Below the pieces are notes generated by a model, which was not told where the DNA came from, searched no databases, and worked only from the letters and a program-made list of their open reading frames with translations. Made by a program: the position numbers and the translations under genes. Shown here piece after piece: positions 34,861-42,480 of a DNA stretch of 64,000 bases; position 1 is the stretch's first letter, and each line of letters begins with the position of its first letter. This DNA comes from Comamonas testosteroni TK102. Its GTDB lineage: Bacteria; Pseudomonadota; Gammaproteobacteria; Burkholderiales; Burkholderiaceae_C. The stretch spans positions 3,100,001 to 3,164,000 of the forward strand of contig NZ_CP006704.1 in NCBI RefSeq assembly GCF_000739375.1, written 5' to 3'.

Positions 34861-35169
34861 TCAGAATCCATCACTGATGCATGGCTTGCTGCTGGAAGCA
34901 AGCAGGCCAAGCGCCAGTGACAGATCGAGGGCAACCAGGTTGCGAAACGTCCGGTCCGATTCCGTCATGCGCTCCCCGAGATGAAGCATGACGTTCTCAA
35001 GACTGGCTGATGCATCACATGCCTTGTTGAGCGCATCCAGGATGTGGGGGATCTTGGAGGGCAACTCTGCAAGCGCTTCGAGCATGAGCTCGTCCTGCGT
35101 CGTCAGCCCCTGCAGATGGAGGCTGAGGATGTGTTCAAGCAGCTGGAAGGTATTCATCGAGCTCGCCAT
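34861..35169 (-). CDS. Small hypothetical helical protein
   Basis: This 102-residue, probably all-helical protein starts at ATG 35169, inside the stop of the upstream gene (TGATG), so translation is coupled. An internal ATG at 35157 is an alternative. No motif is recognised. Confidence 0.65.
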   Translation of the reverse strand: MASSMNTFQLLEHILSLHLQGLTTQDELMLEALAELPSKIPHILDALNKACDASASLENVMLHLGERMTESDRTFRNLVALDLSLALGLLASSSKPCISDGF

Positions 35170-35468
35170 CAATATTCCGAGGGCAGCAAAATGGTCGTGA
35201 CCGCCCAATCTGCGTCGGTTATGACCCATACCTTCTTATCGCCTACCGAGTAGGAAGACATGAGACGGCTTCTGTCTAAAAGCGCCCGTCGATTCAATGA
35301 CTTATCTGACTCGTCTAAGTCCCCCCAATCCCCGCGCACATGCCTAGAGAGCAAGTCGTACGGATTGAGGGCGAGACGACGAAGTAGATCGTCGGCTCCA
35401 ACTGTGGCCACACAGCGGCCCAACTGAAAAAGTGGAGCTGCCGCCGTAGTAGGTGGTTGTTTTTGCAT
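35169..35468 (-). CDS. Conserved plasmid/ICE protein, copy A of a tandem pair
   Basis: This 99-residue protein has a pattern I know from many plasmids and ICEs: FQLGRCVATVGADDLLRRLA, then LLSRHVRGDWGDLDESDKSLN, RLMSSY and a C-terminus VWVITDADWAVTTILLPSEY. Function is unknown; it is not a proven restriction subunit although relatives are sometimes labelled so. A divergent second copy follows upstream at 35561. Start ATG 35468. Confidence 0.8.
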   Translation of the reverse strand: MQKQPPTTAAAPLFQLGRCVATVGADDLLRRLALNPYDLLSRHVRGDWGDLDESDKSLNRRALLDRSRLMSSYSVGDKKVWVITDADWAVTTILLPSEY

Positions 35469-35490
35469 GATGGTCCTCGTTAAAAAAATC

Positions 35491-35537
35491 GGGGACCACC
35501 GGCCCTAGAGGCTAGTGCCCCCAAGGGTGGTTAGATT
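35491..35537 (-). promoter_or_regulatory. Leader cassette 4
   Basis: Sense order is AATCTAACC, then a GC-rich foldable segment (ACCACCCTTGGGGGC … GGGCCGGTGGT), then CCCCGATTTTTTTAACGAGG and the ATG at 35468. Confidence 0.6.
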
Positions 35538-35560
35538 TACAGCGTGCTTCCAGTAAGGAA

Positions 35561-35905
35561 CTACGCTGCGCGTGCTTCAGCGCTCCATTCGCATGAAAGC
35601 ATCAGCTTTGTCACCGACCAGTCAGCACTTGTCACGACCCATACATACTCGCTGTTGACAAGAAATGCAGATAGTCGCTGGCCACGCGCCGCTTCCAAGT
35701 CACGCGCAAACATGACCAACTTCGTGTTGGCCAGCTCGCCTGGATCGCCACAGATGTGCCGCTGCAGGAGCTCGTGGGGATTGATGGTCCCCTGGCAAAT
35801 TAGGTTGTCTAGGCCCAGCGTTGCTACGCATCGGCCCGGTCGAAACAGCGGTGTGTCATAGCGCTGCGATGGTTGTGCTGGCTTCACAGCATTTCTCAAG
35901 GTCAT
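35561..35905 (-). CDS. Conserved plasmid/ICE protein, divergent copy B
   Basis: This 114-residue paralogue of the 35169 product keeps FRPGRCVATLGLDNLI, LLQRHICGDPGELANT and VWVVTSADWSVTKLML. It has lost the terminal LLPSEY and changed the middle. ATG 35905 is chosen; TTG 35911 is possible. The divergence suggests relaxed or new function. Confidence 0.7.
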   Translation of the reverse strand: MTLRNAVKPAQPSQRYDTPLFRPGRCVATLGLDNLICQGTINPHELLQRHICGDPGELANTKLVMFARDLEAARGQRLSAFLVNSEYVWVVTSADWSVTKLMLSCEWSAEARAA

Positions 35906-35930
35906 CTCCAATCAAGTGAATGAACGAGGA

Positions 35931-36002
35931 CAACCTTCCCTGGGAAAGTGTCCCCAGGGGGTTGCGGTTCGCCGGCCGAGGCCAGCAGTGGTTAAAGAAA
36001 AG
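35931..36002 (-). promoter_or_regulatory. Two-hairpin leader cassette 5
   Basis: Sense order is AGCTTTTCTTTAACC, a stem GCTGGCCTCGGCCGGC, the spacer GAACCGCAACC, a second stem CCCTGGGGACACTTTCCCAGGG, and the ATG at 35905. Confidence 0.7.
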
Positions 36003-37130
36003 CTATGCGATGGCGACGATCCGACCCAGCCGGTGGTCGGGGGTGAACTCGATGGCATTGATGACGGGGACGAACCGGTCCAGCATCACCGTGGTCTGCG
36101 ATGCTTGACCTTTCTCGTCAAAGTCAACGGACACCTTGCGCTCCTTGCGTTTGTAGGTATCCCCCTTTATCAGGAGAGTTCTGCCGCCGGCGCCGTGGAT
36201 CATTCCGACCACCTGGCCAGCCGCAAGGGCAAGCGCAAGGTGCCATGGCGTCAGATCGCGCAACGGCGGTCGACAAGCGCCGCCGACCTGGCTGAACTGC
36301 GATGAAAGCCCGCTCCAAAGCAGACTCGATTCATACTTGTCCAGCTCGTCGCCGAGCTGCTCGGCATCGATCTGCACAGCGTGGAAGTCGAACTCCTGAT
36401 CGACCTGCAGCGCAGGAATGACATATGGCTCCAACTCCCAGGAGTCTGGAATGACAGGGGCGCCCTCTTCCGAGGCTTGGGCCTCAGTCAGTGGCTGCAG
36501 GGCCGCCTTGGTGGCATGGGTTGCCCGGCAGCGCTTGCCAATCACTATGCATTGTCGAAACTGCTGCACTGGCGCCATGAAGATCCGCAGATCCTCAAAG
36601 TTGCGCACCAGGTAGCTGCGTATTTCGTCGTCGAGCGCGTAGTGCGGAATGATGTAGACAAGCACTCCGCCGTAGGCGAGATATGGCACAGTTTTGCGAA
36701 GAAAGGTTCGCTCCAGGCGCTCGGCCTTATCAGCCTCCGCTAACAGCGAGCGCTGGGCTGATTGATCGGCTACGCCGAAGCCATAAGGCGGATTTAGAAA
36801 CAGCAGGCCCATGCTTCTCGGCTTGAGCACGACATCGTGCACGTCCGAATGAATCACACGGTCGAGGATTCCCTTTGCATGACGCGCTCTGTCACGGTCG
36901 AGCTCGATGCCGAAGGCCTCGGCACCGCCGATTCGCCCTCGATCGACGGTCAGTAGCTGCCGTAAATCGGCGAGCGCGCTGCCCTCGCCGCAGCAAGGGT
37001 CAAACATGCGTATGCCCCCCTTCTCGGGCATCTGCAGCAGGTTTGAGATCCGGCGTATGGATTCCTCGTCCGTGGGGTAGTAGCCGTTTTTGACATAGTT
37101 GTGCGCCAGGCGCGAGAACATTAAGGCCAT
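36003..37130 (-). CDS. DUF6094 / N6-adenine methyltransferase-like protein
   Basis: This 375-residue Rossmann-fold protein has an SAM-binding motif I FDPCCGEGSAL (about 43-53) and catalytic motif NPPY (113-116), as in adenine-N6 methyltransferases. I match it to the DUF6094 proteins found beside helicase genes in ICEs. The C-terminal third is unlike known target-recognition domains. No cognate nuclease is adjacent, so it is either an orphan DNA modifier that protects the element or an RNA/protein methylase. ATG 37130 has GGAG 7 bases upstream. Confidence 0.82.
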   Translation of the reverse strand: MALMFSRLAHNYVKNGYYPTDEESIRRISNLLQMPEKGGIRMFDPCCGEGSALADLRQLLTVDRGRIGGAEAFGIELDRDRARHAKGILDRVIHSDVHDVVLKPRSMGLLFLNPPYGFGVADQSAQRSLLAEADKAERLERTFLRKTVPYLAYGGVLVYIIPHYALDDEIRSYLVRNFEDLRIFMAPVQQFRQCIVIGKRCRATHATKAALQPLTEAQASEEGAPVIPDSWELEPYVIPALQVDQEFDFHAVQIDAEQLGDELDKYESSLLWSGLSSQFSQVGGACRPPLRDLTPWHLALALAAGQVVGMIHGAGGRTLLIKGDTYKRKERKVSVDFDEKGQASQTTVMLDRFVPVINAIEFTPDHRLGRIVAIA

Positions 37131-37150
37131 GGGCGGCTCCAGAAATGGAA

Positions 37151-37205
37151 AAGCCAGTCTCCTTGTGGAGAGCTGGCTTGGTTAAAGAGGTGGTACTTCA
37201 GTACC
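37151..37205 (-). promoter_or_regulatory. Two-hairpin leader cassette 6
   Basis: Sense order is a small stem GGTACTGAAGTACC, then ACCTCTTTAACC, then a long stem AAGCCAGCTCTCC / GGAGACTGGCTT, and the ATG at 37130. Confidence 0.7.
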
Positions 37206-37207
37206 GC

Positions 37208-37768
37208 TTAGAACGGGATCTCGTCTGGATCAAGGCCAACGCCGGTAAGCTCTTGAACCTTTCCGTAAATGTCGAGGCGCGGCAACGCGCGCTTCAAGGC
37301 TTCTCGGTAGAGAGGGTTAGAGCGTGCATGCACCGCGATGACGGACGCTGCAGACTGCTGAGCGGGTAAGTCTTGAATGCGGCGAAATGCCACGGTATCG
37401 GCAAGCGCCATCACTTCTTCTACGTCTGGCGACTGCAGCTCGTCAATCTCAGCACGCATCTCTAGGCGACGCATGATATGAAAGAGCGCCTCATGATCGA
37501 ACAGCCTCTGCACGGTCGACAGCATGCTGCCGCCTTCATGCATCCATATGCCATTGACATACCGGATCTGCTCCACGGTGCGGTCCATGAGACGACACTG
37601 GAAGGCTGTCGAGCTCAACTCAGTTGCCTTCGCAATAGCGTCCTTCGCGATATAGAGCCGGTAGGTGACCTCCATACGCGTGTCGTAGATCTCATAGCGA
37701 TGCGCGGGCTCATTCTGAGTCCACAGGAGAAGCTCTTTGAACGCAGCTTCATTTGCACTAATGGACAT
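37208..37768 (-). CDS. Hypothetical ICE protein
   Basis: This 186-residue soluble, helix-rich protein has no recognised domain. ATG 37768 is chosen because GGAGG lies 7 bases upstream; four codons earlier is a weaker ATG. It belongs to the same-direction ICE block. Confidence 0.7.
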   Translation of the reverse strand: MSISANEAAFKELLLWTQNEPAHRYEIYDTRMEVTYRLYIAKDAIAKATELSSTAFQCRLMDRTVEQIRYVNGIWMHEGGSMLSTVQRLFDHEALFHIMRRLEMRAEIDELQSPDVEEVMALADTVAFRRIQDLPAQQSAASVIAVHARSNPLYREALKRALPRLDIYGKVQELTGVGLDPDEIPF

Positions 37769-37801
37769 AGAGTCCTCCAAACTAGGCTCAGGGAACTCCA
37801 G

Positions 37802-37869
37802 CCCATAGGGGCCAAAGCCCCATAGGGAAAGAAAATGCCAGCCCTGATTTCTCAGGGACTGGCACGGGT
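37802..37869 (-). promoter_or_regulatory. Terminator plus leader cassette 7
   Basis: Directly after the stop of the 37870 gene comes a strong stem TGCCAGTCCCTGA / TCAGGGCTGGCA with a GAAA loop and TTTTCTTT, a classical terminator. It is followed at once by a second stem CCCTATGGGGC / GCCCCTATGGG and the ribosome site of the next gene. Confidence 0.8.
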
Positions 37870-38103
37870 TTAAAGGTGGTCCTTCTGGGACCAGTGACCC
37901 TTCGCCCAGGCCTTTTCAGCCTTGGCTTGGGTATTCCAAGTCTCCAGAGATTCACGAGTGAACGGGCCACGCTCGGTACAAGTACCGAGGTAGAAGCCGC
38001 CTCCACTACGCAGAACCTGCATCGGCAGAACCTCGCCACATTGAGCAGCGAGAACGCCGAAAGTCACACCAGTAGTTGCTTGCGATTGAACGATTTGCGT
38101 CAT
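37870..38103 (-). CDS. Small hypothetical ICE protein
   Basis: This 77-residue protein starts MTQIVQSQATTGVTFGVLAA and has a C-terminus rich in Lys and Trp. AGGAG lies 7 bases before ATG 38103. The sequence GGGFYLGTCTERGPFTRES suggests a small beta-rich fold. The family is unknown. Confidence 0.65.
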   Translation of the reverse strand: MTQIVQSQATTGVTFGVLAAQCGEVLPMQVLRSGGGFYLGTCTERGPFTRESLETWNTQAKAEKAWAKGHWSQKDHL

Positions 38104-38141
38104 GTCTTTTCTCCTGTTGATGGGGGAAAAGGACGAGCGCG

Positions 38142-38186
38142 CCCGAATGGGACACGGCCCATCCGGGGTTGAGAGAGGTTGAAAAC
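38142..38186 (-). promoter_or_regulatory. Leader cassette 8
   Basis: Sense order is GTTTTCAACCTCTCTCAACC, a stem CCCGGATGGG / CCCATTCGGG, and the ATG at 38103. Confidence 0.65.
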
Positions 38187-38317
38187 GTGAGACACTTTCC
38201 AGATGACTGAAAAGCGTCCCCAGTTGAGAGTAATAACAGGGACTCCTCGTCATGAGGAGCCTCTGGACCTAGTGCATCTTTTCGAGGAAATGGATGCGCG
38301 TGATGCGCTACCTATTC

Positions 38318-38602
38318 TTAGAAAGAGGATGCGTCAGCAGACGGCGGCGGCAAATTCCGCTCTTTCAATAGTTGAACCAAGCTCGACGGCATGCCGTCAA
38401 GCAGCTCCGGCTTTTGATAGCACGAACTGATCAGCGTCACGATCGAACAAACCTGCCCTGGTGCAACCTGCTCGCGCAGTCGCATCAGTGCTTCGTAGTC
38501 CTGCTCGGTACACATCGCCACGAACTTGCGATAGGCGTCATGCATTTGCATGCGCTGGTCCTCAGACCAGGCAATGAGCTTAAGGCTGGAAGGTGTGCCC
38601 AT
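38318..38602 (-). CDS. Small hypothetical ICE protein
   Basis: This 94-residue helical protein starts at ATG 38602 with GGGAGGAG upstream. It has no recognised domain. A plus-strand frame (38203-38430) overlaps its 3' end but lacks a ribosome site. Confidence 0.65.
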   Translation of the reverse strand: MGTPSSLKLIAWSEDQRMQMHDAYRKFVAMCTEQDYEALMRLREQVAPGQVCSIVTLISSCYQKPELLDGMPSSLVQLLKERNLPPPSADASSF

Positions 38603-38623
38603 GGAGACTCCTCCCGATAAGGA

Positions 38624-38690
38624 GCGGGCACGCCGGCCCTTGCGGACAGTTGTGCCCGCGAGGGTTATAGAAAAATGATGCCCAGGGCAT
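38624..38690 (-). promoter_or_regulatory. Two-hairpin leader cassette 9
   Basis: Sense order is ATGCCCTGGGCAT, CATTTTTCTATAACCC, then a long stem GCGGGCAC … GTGCCCGC with an inner CCGCAAGGGCCGG, and the ATG at 38602. Confidence 0.72.
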
Positions 38691-39055
38691 TGCTGCCAGC
38701 ACTTTTCAAGGGCTCAAAGTGCGCGAAACCATATTGATGGTCAGATGGTTTCCCAGAAGATCCGCAATTGCTGCAGACACTCTGGGAACCCATCGGGCTC
38801 CCGGCATTGCCAGATTACAGTACCCAGGCCGCCTATAGGCTGGCCGGCTGTCACAACGGGCTCAGACAGCCAAGGAACGGCGCGGTCACGAGGCCGGCTT
38901 GGCTTTCACCGGACACGCACTATCGCAAAGCCGCTGCGCATCAGGTCGCAGCCACCCTATTTCCACCTTCCCGCTGCCTGGCTACCAGGCAGTAGGCTGA
39001 TCCATATACGCGCGTTCACGCATATGGATCAGCCCGCTGATGCGGGCGATGGGCT
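38691..39055. other. Gene-free, hairpin-rich region after DUF3275 gene
   Basis: This stretch of 365 bases has no gene I can support on either strand. It holds three stems close together: CTGCCTGG/CCAGGCAG (38974-38992), a 12-base perfect stem GCTGATCCATAT/ATATGGATCAGC (38996-39033), and GCCCGC/GCGGGC (39032-39047). They lie just past the DUF3275 stop. A structured 3' end or an unannotated RNA is possible. Confidence 0.5.
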
Positions 39056-39730
39056 TTACTTTGGATGCCAAGTTTGATCTTGGAACACAAATTTATAGGA
39101 GCCCAGTTGGCCGATGGCCTTGGTCTGCTCTCGCAACATCGAGCGATCGACAGTGGGATCGAGCTTCACTGGTTGAAGACCGCGGATCTGATCCCAGTAT
39201 TCTCGGAGCACTTCAGGAAGATCGGGCGTATCGACCTGACCTACATCTTCGACTGAGGACGCTTGTGCAATTGCTTGGGTTGGTTGCCCAGGGTTACGCT
39301 TTATTCTCTCAATGCGCTCTCGCATCTGTTCGCCCAACCGCGTGGACCCCTCGGTCTTCGACTCGGTACTCGGCGCGGGCAGCGGAGCGGACCACACAGG
39401 CGTTTGAGACGTCAGGGATGGCGATTCAAGCAGTGGGTCGGGCTCGGCCAATTCGGTCTCGACAGGAGCGTCAGAGGCGCTATCGAGCTGCATGTCATGC
39501 AGCGTTGCTCTCATCTCAGTGACGGCTTTTCCAAACGCAATGTACTGATGCAGGAAGATTCGGCTGATCCACACAGTACCGTGATACTCGCCTTCTTCAA
39601 ACTGATCCAGGAGTGAATCCTTGACCTTGAGTTCGCAGCACTCGTGGAATAGCTCCCCGACGCAGAAATCGCCGTAGCGGCCCCCTCGAATTTGTTTGAC
39701 ACGCAACGTCACGTTTTCGAGCTTTATCAA
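39056..39730 (-). CDS. DUF3275 family ICE protein
   Basis: This 224-residue protein has an N-terminal domain starting IKLENVTLRVKQIRGGRYG with FHECCELKVKDSLLDQFEEG and YHGTVWISRIFLHQYI. This is the pattern of DUF3275, a family found almost only on ICEs of the SPI-7/PAPI/clc kind. The C-terminal half is Pro/Ser/Glu-rich and ends in a second small domain. The start appears to be TTG 39730 with GGAG 7 bases upstream, since no ATG lies in frame nearby. Function is unknown. Confidence 0.85.
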   Translation of the reverse strand: MIKLENVTLRVKQIRGGRYGDFCVGELFHECCELKVKDSLLDQFEEGEYHGTVWISRIFLHQYIAFGKAVTEMRATLHDMQLDSASDAPVETELAEPDPLLESPSLTSQTPVWSAPLPAPSTESKTEGSTRLGEQMRERIERIKRNPGQPTQAIAQASSVEDVGQVDTPDLPEVLREYWDQIRGLQPVKLDPTVDRSMLREQTKAIGQLGSYKFVFQDQTWHPK

Positions 39731-39762
39731 GCTTTTGCTCCATCAGATTGCGGAGCACCAGT

Positions 39763-39827
39763 CCAACGCGGGGCCAGGCCCGCGTGGGTGAAAGAAAAAC
39801 ACTCCACACGCATATGCCTGTGGAGTG
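39763..39827 (-). promoter_or_regulatory. Terminator plus leader cassette 10
   Basis: Sense order is a stem CACTCCACA / TGTGGAGTG followed by TTTTTCTTTC (terminator-like), then a second stem CCCACGCGGGCC / GGCCCCGCGTTGG and the DUF3275 start. Confidence 0.78.
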
Positions 39828-40069
39828 CTGTTTGGAATTGCCAAAGGACTTCCGATCCTTTGGGAATGAGACAGAACACACCGGTTCGAGGTGTGCGTCA
39901 ACGAGTGAAGTGTGTACGGTCTATAAGTGCCTCGGCCCGTAGGGCGCGCAAGTTTCAGAGGCTCACCTGCTTCGCTAGTTGCCTAGCATCCGGTTTGAGT
40001 GATACCGGCAAACACTTGGAAAGGCTGAGAGCATAGCGCAATTCCAGGGTATTCGGGCCACAAATCACG
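39828..40069. other. Gene-free region between STY4534-like and DUF3275 genes
   Basis: About 240 bases are without a supported gene. Some short inverted repeats exist, such as GGAATTGC near 39835, but nothing convincing. It may hold a promoter for the DUF3275 gene. Confidence 0.4.
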
Positions 40070-40095
40070 CCCTGAATTGCTTTCGCAATTCAGGG
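40070..40095 (-). terminator. Hairpin after STY4534-like gene
   Basis: A perfect 11-base stem CCCTGAATTGC / GCAATTCAGGG with a GAAA loop lies 18 bases past the stop. There is no long T-run, so termination may be weak. Confidence 0.6.
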
Positions 40096-40113
40096 GTGGG
40101 TGGCTACTGCTGA

Positions 40114-40845
40114 TTACGCGTAATCATGTTCGCGTCGATCAGCATATCCGCCTTGCCTTTGATGGCCAGGCGTAATGCCGTACCCGCCTGAGCGAGCTGG
40201 CTGGCGCGCAGGCGCCGAAGGTGTACGGCCCTGCGGAACAGGAGCACGATACTGAGGTTGCTGACGTGGAGCTTGAGCCGGTGCACGTTCCTGCGCTGCA
40301 GGTCCATGCGCTTGCTCATTTTGGCCACCCTGTTCAGAGTTGCCAGCACGTTCATCGTGAAACGCCTCATCGCCATGCGGTTGACTGCCCGACTGAGCAG
40401 CATCCGCATTCGACTCGGCACGTTGATACACGAGCTGACCGTCGACCTTAACGGAGTTAACCAGAATAAGACGGCCCTTGATGAGACCGGCCAGTTCCTT
40501 CTGCCCGGTGGGGCGTCCGCCTTGATCTCGCGCATCTCGCTCGTAAGAGTGAGCGTAGAGGTCAGCAATACGGAAAGAGATCAGCACCTTGCGGCGCTCA
40601 TCAACTTCCTTTTGCAGACTATCGATCAGGTCAATGGCCTCGGCAGAGGACACGCGCAGATCGAAGTATGTGTAGTCGGGAGAATCCGTTGCCCCACGCA
40701 GCGCACTGATGGCGCAAGCGAGAAACGGTTCAGCCTTACGACCACGACCAGCGGGCGTTACCCAACGAACACGGTGCAAATACCCAATGCCGTTAGCGTG
40801 CAGGTTGAAAAACTCACGTTGAGCAGGTGCTTGTTGTTGCTGCAT
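40114..40845 (-). CDS. DUF3577 / STY4534-family ICE protein
   Basis: This 243-residue protein has an N-terminal domain FFNLHANGIGYLHRVRWVTP, FLACAISALRGA, VSSAEAIDLIDSLQKEVD and LIKGRLILVNSVKVDGQLVY. It matches STY4534-family proteins, which have a single-strand-binding-like plan and are ICE core genes. The C-terminal 90 residues are Gln/Pro/Arg-rich and disordered, as in SSB tails. It is probably involved in element DNA processing. ATG 40845 with GGAG 6 bases upstream heads the minus-strand block. Confidence 0.85.
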   Translation of the reverse strand: MQQQQAPAQREFFNLHANGIGYLHRVRWVTPAGRGRKAEPFLACAISALRGATDSPDYTYFDLRVSSAEAIDLIDSLQKEVDERRKVLISFRIADLYAHSYERDARDQGGRPTGQKELAGLIKGRLILVNSVKVDGQLVYQRAESNADAAQSGSQPHGDEAFHDERAGNSEQGGQNEQAHGPAAQERAPAQAPRQQPQYRAPVPQGRTPSAPARQPARSGGYGITPGHQRQGGYADRREHDYA

Positions 40846-40903
40846 GATGACTCCAAATTTCCAATGTTTGGACGGAGCACAGCCACACCTGACCGCAAGG
40901 TCT

Positions 40904-40968
40904 GGATGGGGCGATGATCCCCATCCGGGTTGCGAGGTAATGCTTTGACCGATCCTTGGGGGATCGGT
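40904..40968 (-). promoter_or_regulatory. Two-hairpin leader cassette 11 (head of block)
   Basis: Sense order is ACCGATCC-CCCAA-GGATCGGT, CAAAGCATTACCTCGCAACC, a stem GGATGGGG / CCCCATCC, and the ATG at 40845. It is the first in the series. Confidence 0.7.
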
Positions 40969-41382
40969 TGACGACTCTCAAAAGCTCAGTCGTCTATGTG
41001 TGCCCAAGGGCGTTCACGTGCAGGAGAATAAACGGTAGATTTCTGCCCGTCAAACAGTGTTGACAGTTGGCGCGGCGAGTTTGCGGGCGCTGGCCTTAAT
41101 TGACCATCATTCCGAGACGTGATGACCGGCCTGCTTGTACTGACCACCGGCAGCAATCGACCCGCAGCGGTCGTTCATACGTATGAAAAGCGGACGCTCA
41201 ACTGAGGATTCACATTTTTAGTCGATTGCACATTGCTCATAAGTTGGCGGCGAACCACCGGCCACAGCCATTCACATGTCGTTGGAGAACTTGGCACCTA
41301 GACGTACAAGTGATGATCGCTCTTTGAGCATTGCTGGGACGACTCTACATAGGGTCGGTGTTTGGTAGAGCCCGATGGTGCC
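40969..41382. other. Gene-free junction between ICE block and arsenic genes
   Basis: About 410 bases hold no open frame with coding character. I see no integrase site, IS end or terminator that I can defend. The promoter of the ICE block should lie in its left part. Confidence 0.45.
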
Positions 41383-42435
41383 TTAGATATTGAGATACTT
41401 GTGTAGGGAGTCCATGATTTGCTCAGAATCAGGACCAACACCGCGGAGCGTTGCTGAAGCGAAGTTTCGCTGCTTCGGCAAGCCCACGAAGAAGATGCCT
41501 GGGTTCGAAGTAGAAACCCCTTGATGTTGCTTGACGCCTTGCTGTGAATCCAGGATGTCCAGTGGCTCAAACGGTTTGAGATTTGGACGAAAACCTGTTG
41601 CGAAGATGATGCCGTCAATTTGATCTTCTGCTCCACCTGGCCAGACTACGCCGCTGGACGTTACTCGCTCAAACATAGATGTGTGAGCAAACAGACCAGA
41701 CTTAAGTGCATTTCGGTAAGTGCCGTCATCGAGCACCGGTGTACTTTGATCATTGAGCCAGCGTGTTCTTTCTAGGCCCGTCCATTTGAGCCAAGAATGA
41801 AAGTCGACTCCCAAAATCCGTTGTGGAAAGAACCGAACGCTTTCGCGTGTGGCCAGTGTTACTTTGGCTACTTGCGCAAGTTCGTAGGCGATTTGTAGTG
41901 CAGAGTTTGCGGCTCCAACGACTACCACCCTCTGCCCTAGAAAAGGCTTCACATTTCGATAGGACGAACTGTGAATCTTCGTTCCCTCAAAGTTGTGGAG
42001 ACCGGCAATGTTGGGAATGAAGGGGCGACTAAATGCCCCAGTCGCCACAACAATTGCTCTCGAAGAAAACTCCGTTCCATTTTCCGAGAGAAGTCGAAAT
42101 CCACCGCTGTCCCGGTACACACGCACGATGCGAATGTTCGGCTGCACAGGCAGTTCGAAATGCTTGCTGTATTGCTCCAAGTACTTCACTACTTCGTCGC
42201 GTCGAGGGTACGCTGAGGGTGCCCCAGGAAAAGGCATTCCAGGAAGAGACGAGTACGAAGCAGGGGAAAACAGTGTGAGACTGTCGTAGTAGTGGCGCCA
42301 GTTCCCCCCAGGTTTATCCTGCTCGTCCAGTATTGTGAAGTCCAAGCCCCGCTGCTTCACGTGCCAGCCGCAGGCCAGTCCTGCTTGGCCTCCACCAACG
42401 ACGATTACATCGTGCCTCTTACTCAAACTGTTCAT
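41383..42435 (-). CDS. arsO: ArsO-like flavin-dependent monooxygenase, second copy
   Basis: This 350-residue FAD/NADPH enzyme has an N-terminal dinucleotide motif VIVVGGGQAGLACG, the flavin-monooxygenase segment FSPASYSSLPGMPFPG, and a second nucleotide motif VVVVGAANSALQIA (Ala in place of the usual Gly). The ATGF motif is FATGFRPNLKP. It resembles the ArsO product at 42918 in plan but is clearly divergent. It follows its own ArsR gene by 45 bases. The reaction is unknown; relatives accompany arsenic genes. ATG 42435 is taken; ATG 42453 would add six residues. Confidence 0.82.
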   Translation of the reverse strand: MNSLSKRHDVIVVGGGQAGLACGWHVKQRGLDFTILDEQDKPGGNWRHYYDSLTLFSPASYSSLPGMPFPGAPSAYPRRDEVVKYLEQYSKHFELPVQPNIRIVRVYRDSGGFRLLSENGTEFSSRAIVVATGAFSRPFIPNIAGLHNFEGTKIHSSSYRNVKPFLGQRVVVVGAANSALQIAYELAQVAKVTLATRESVRFFPQRILGVDFHSWLKWTGLERTRWLNDQSTPVLDDGTYRNALKSGLFAHTSMFERVTSSGVVWPGGAEDQIDGIIFATGFRPNLKPFEPLDILDSQQGVKQHQGVSTSNPGIFFVGLPKQRNFASATLRGVGPDSEQIMDSLHKYLNI

Positions 42436-42480
42436 TTGTGCGCACATATACACATTTCATTGAAAAAAAATGGACACGGT

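Noticed and set aside
38203..38430. 75-codon plus-strand frame with a protein-like start
   Set aside because: No ribosome site, overlaps the better-supported minus-strand gene at 38318, and loses coding character where they overlap.
33389..40845. Plus-strand open frames throughout the ICE block
   Set aside because: They are mirror frames of densely packed minus-strand genes, each of which has its own GGAG site.
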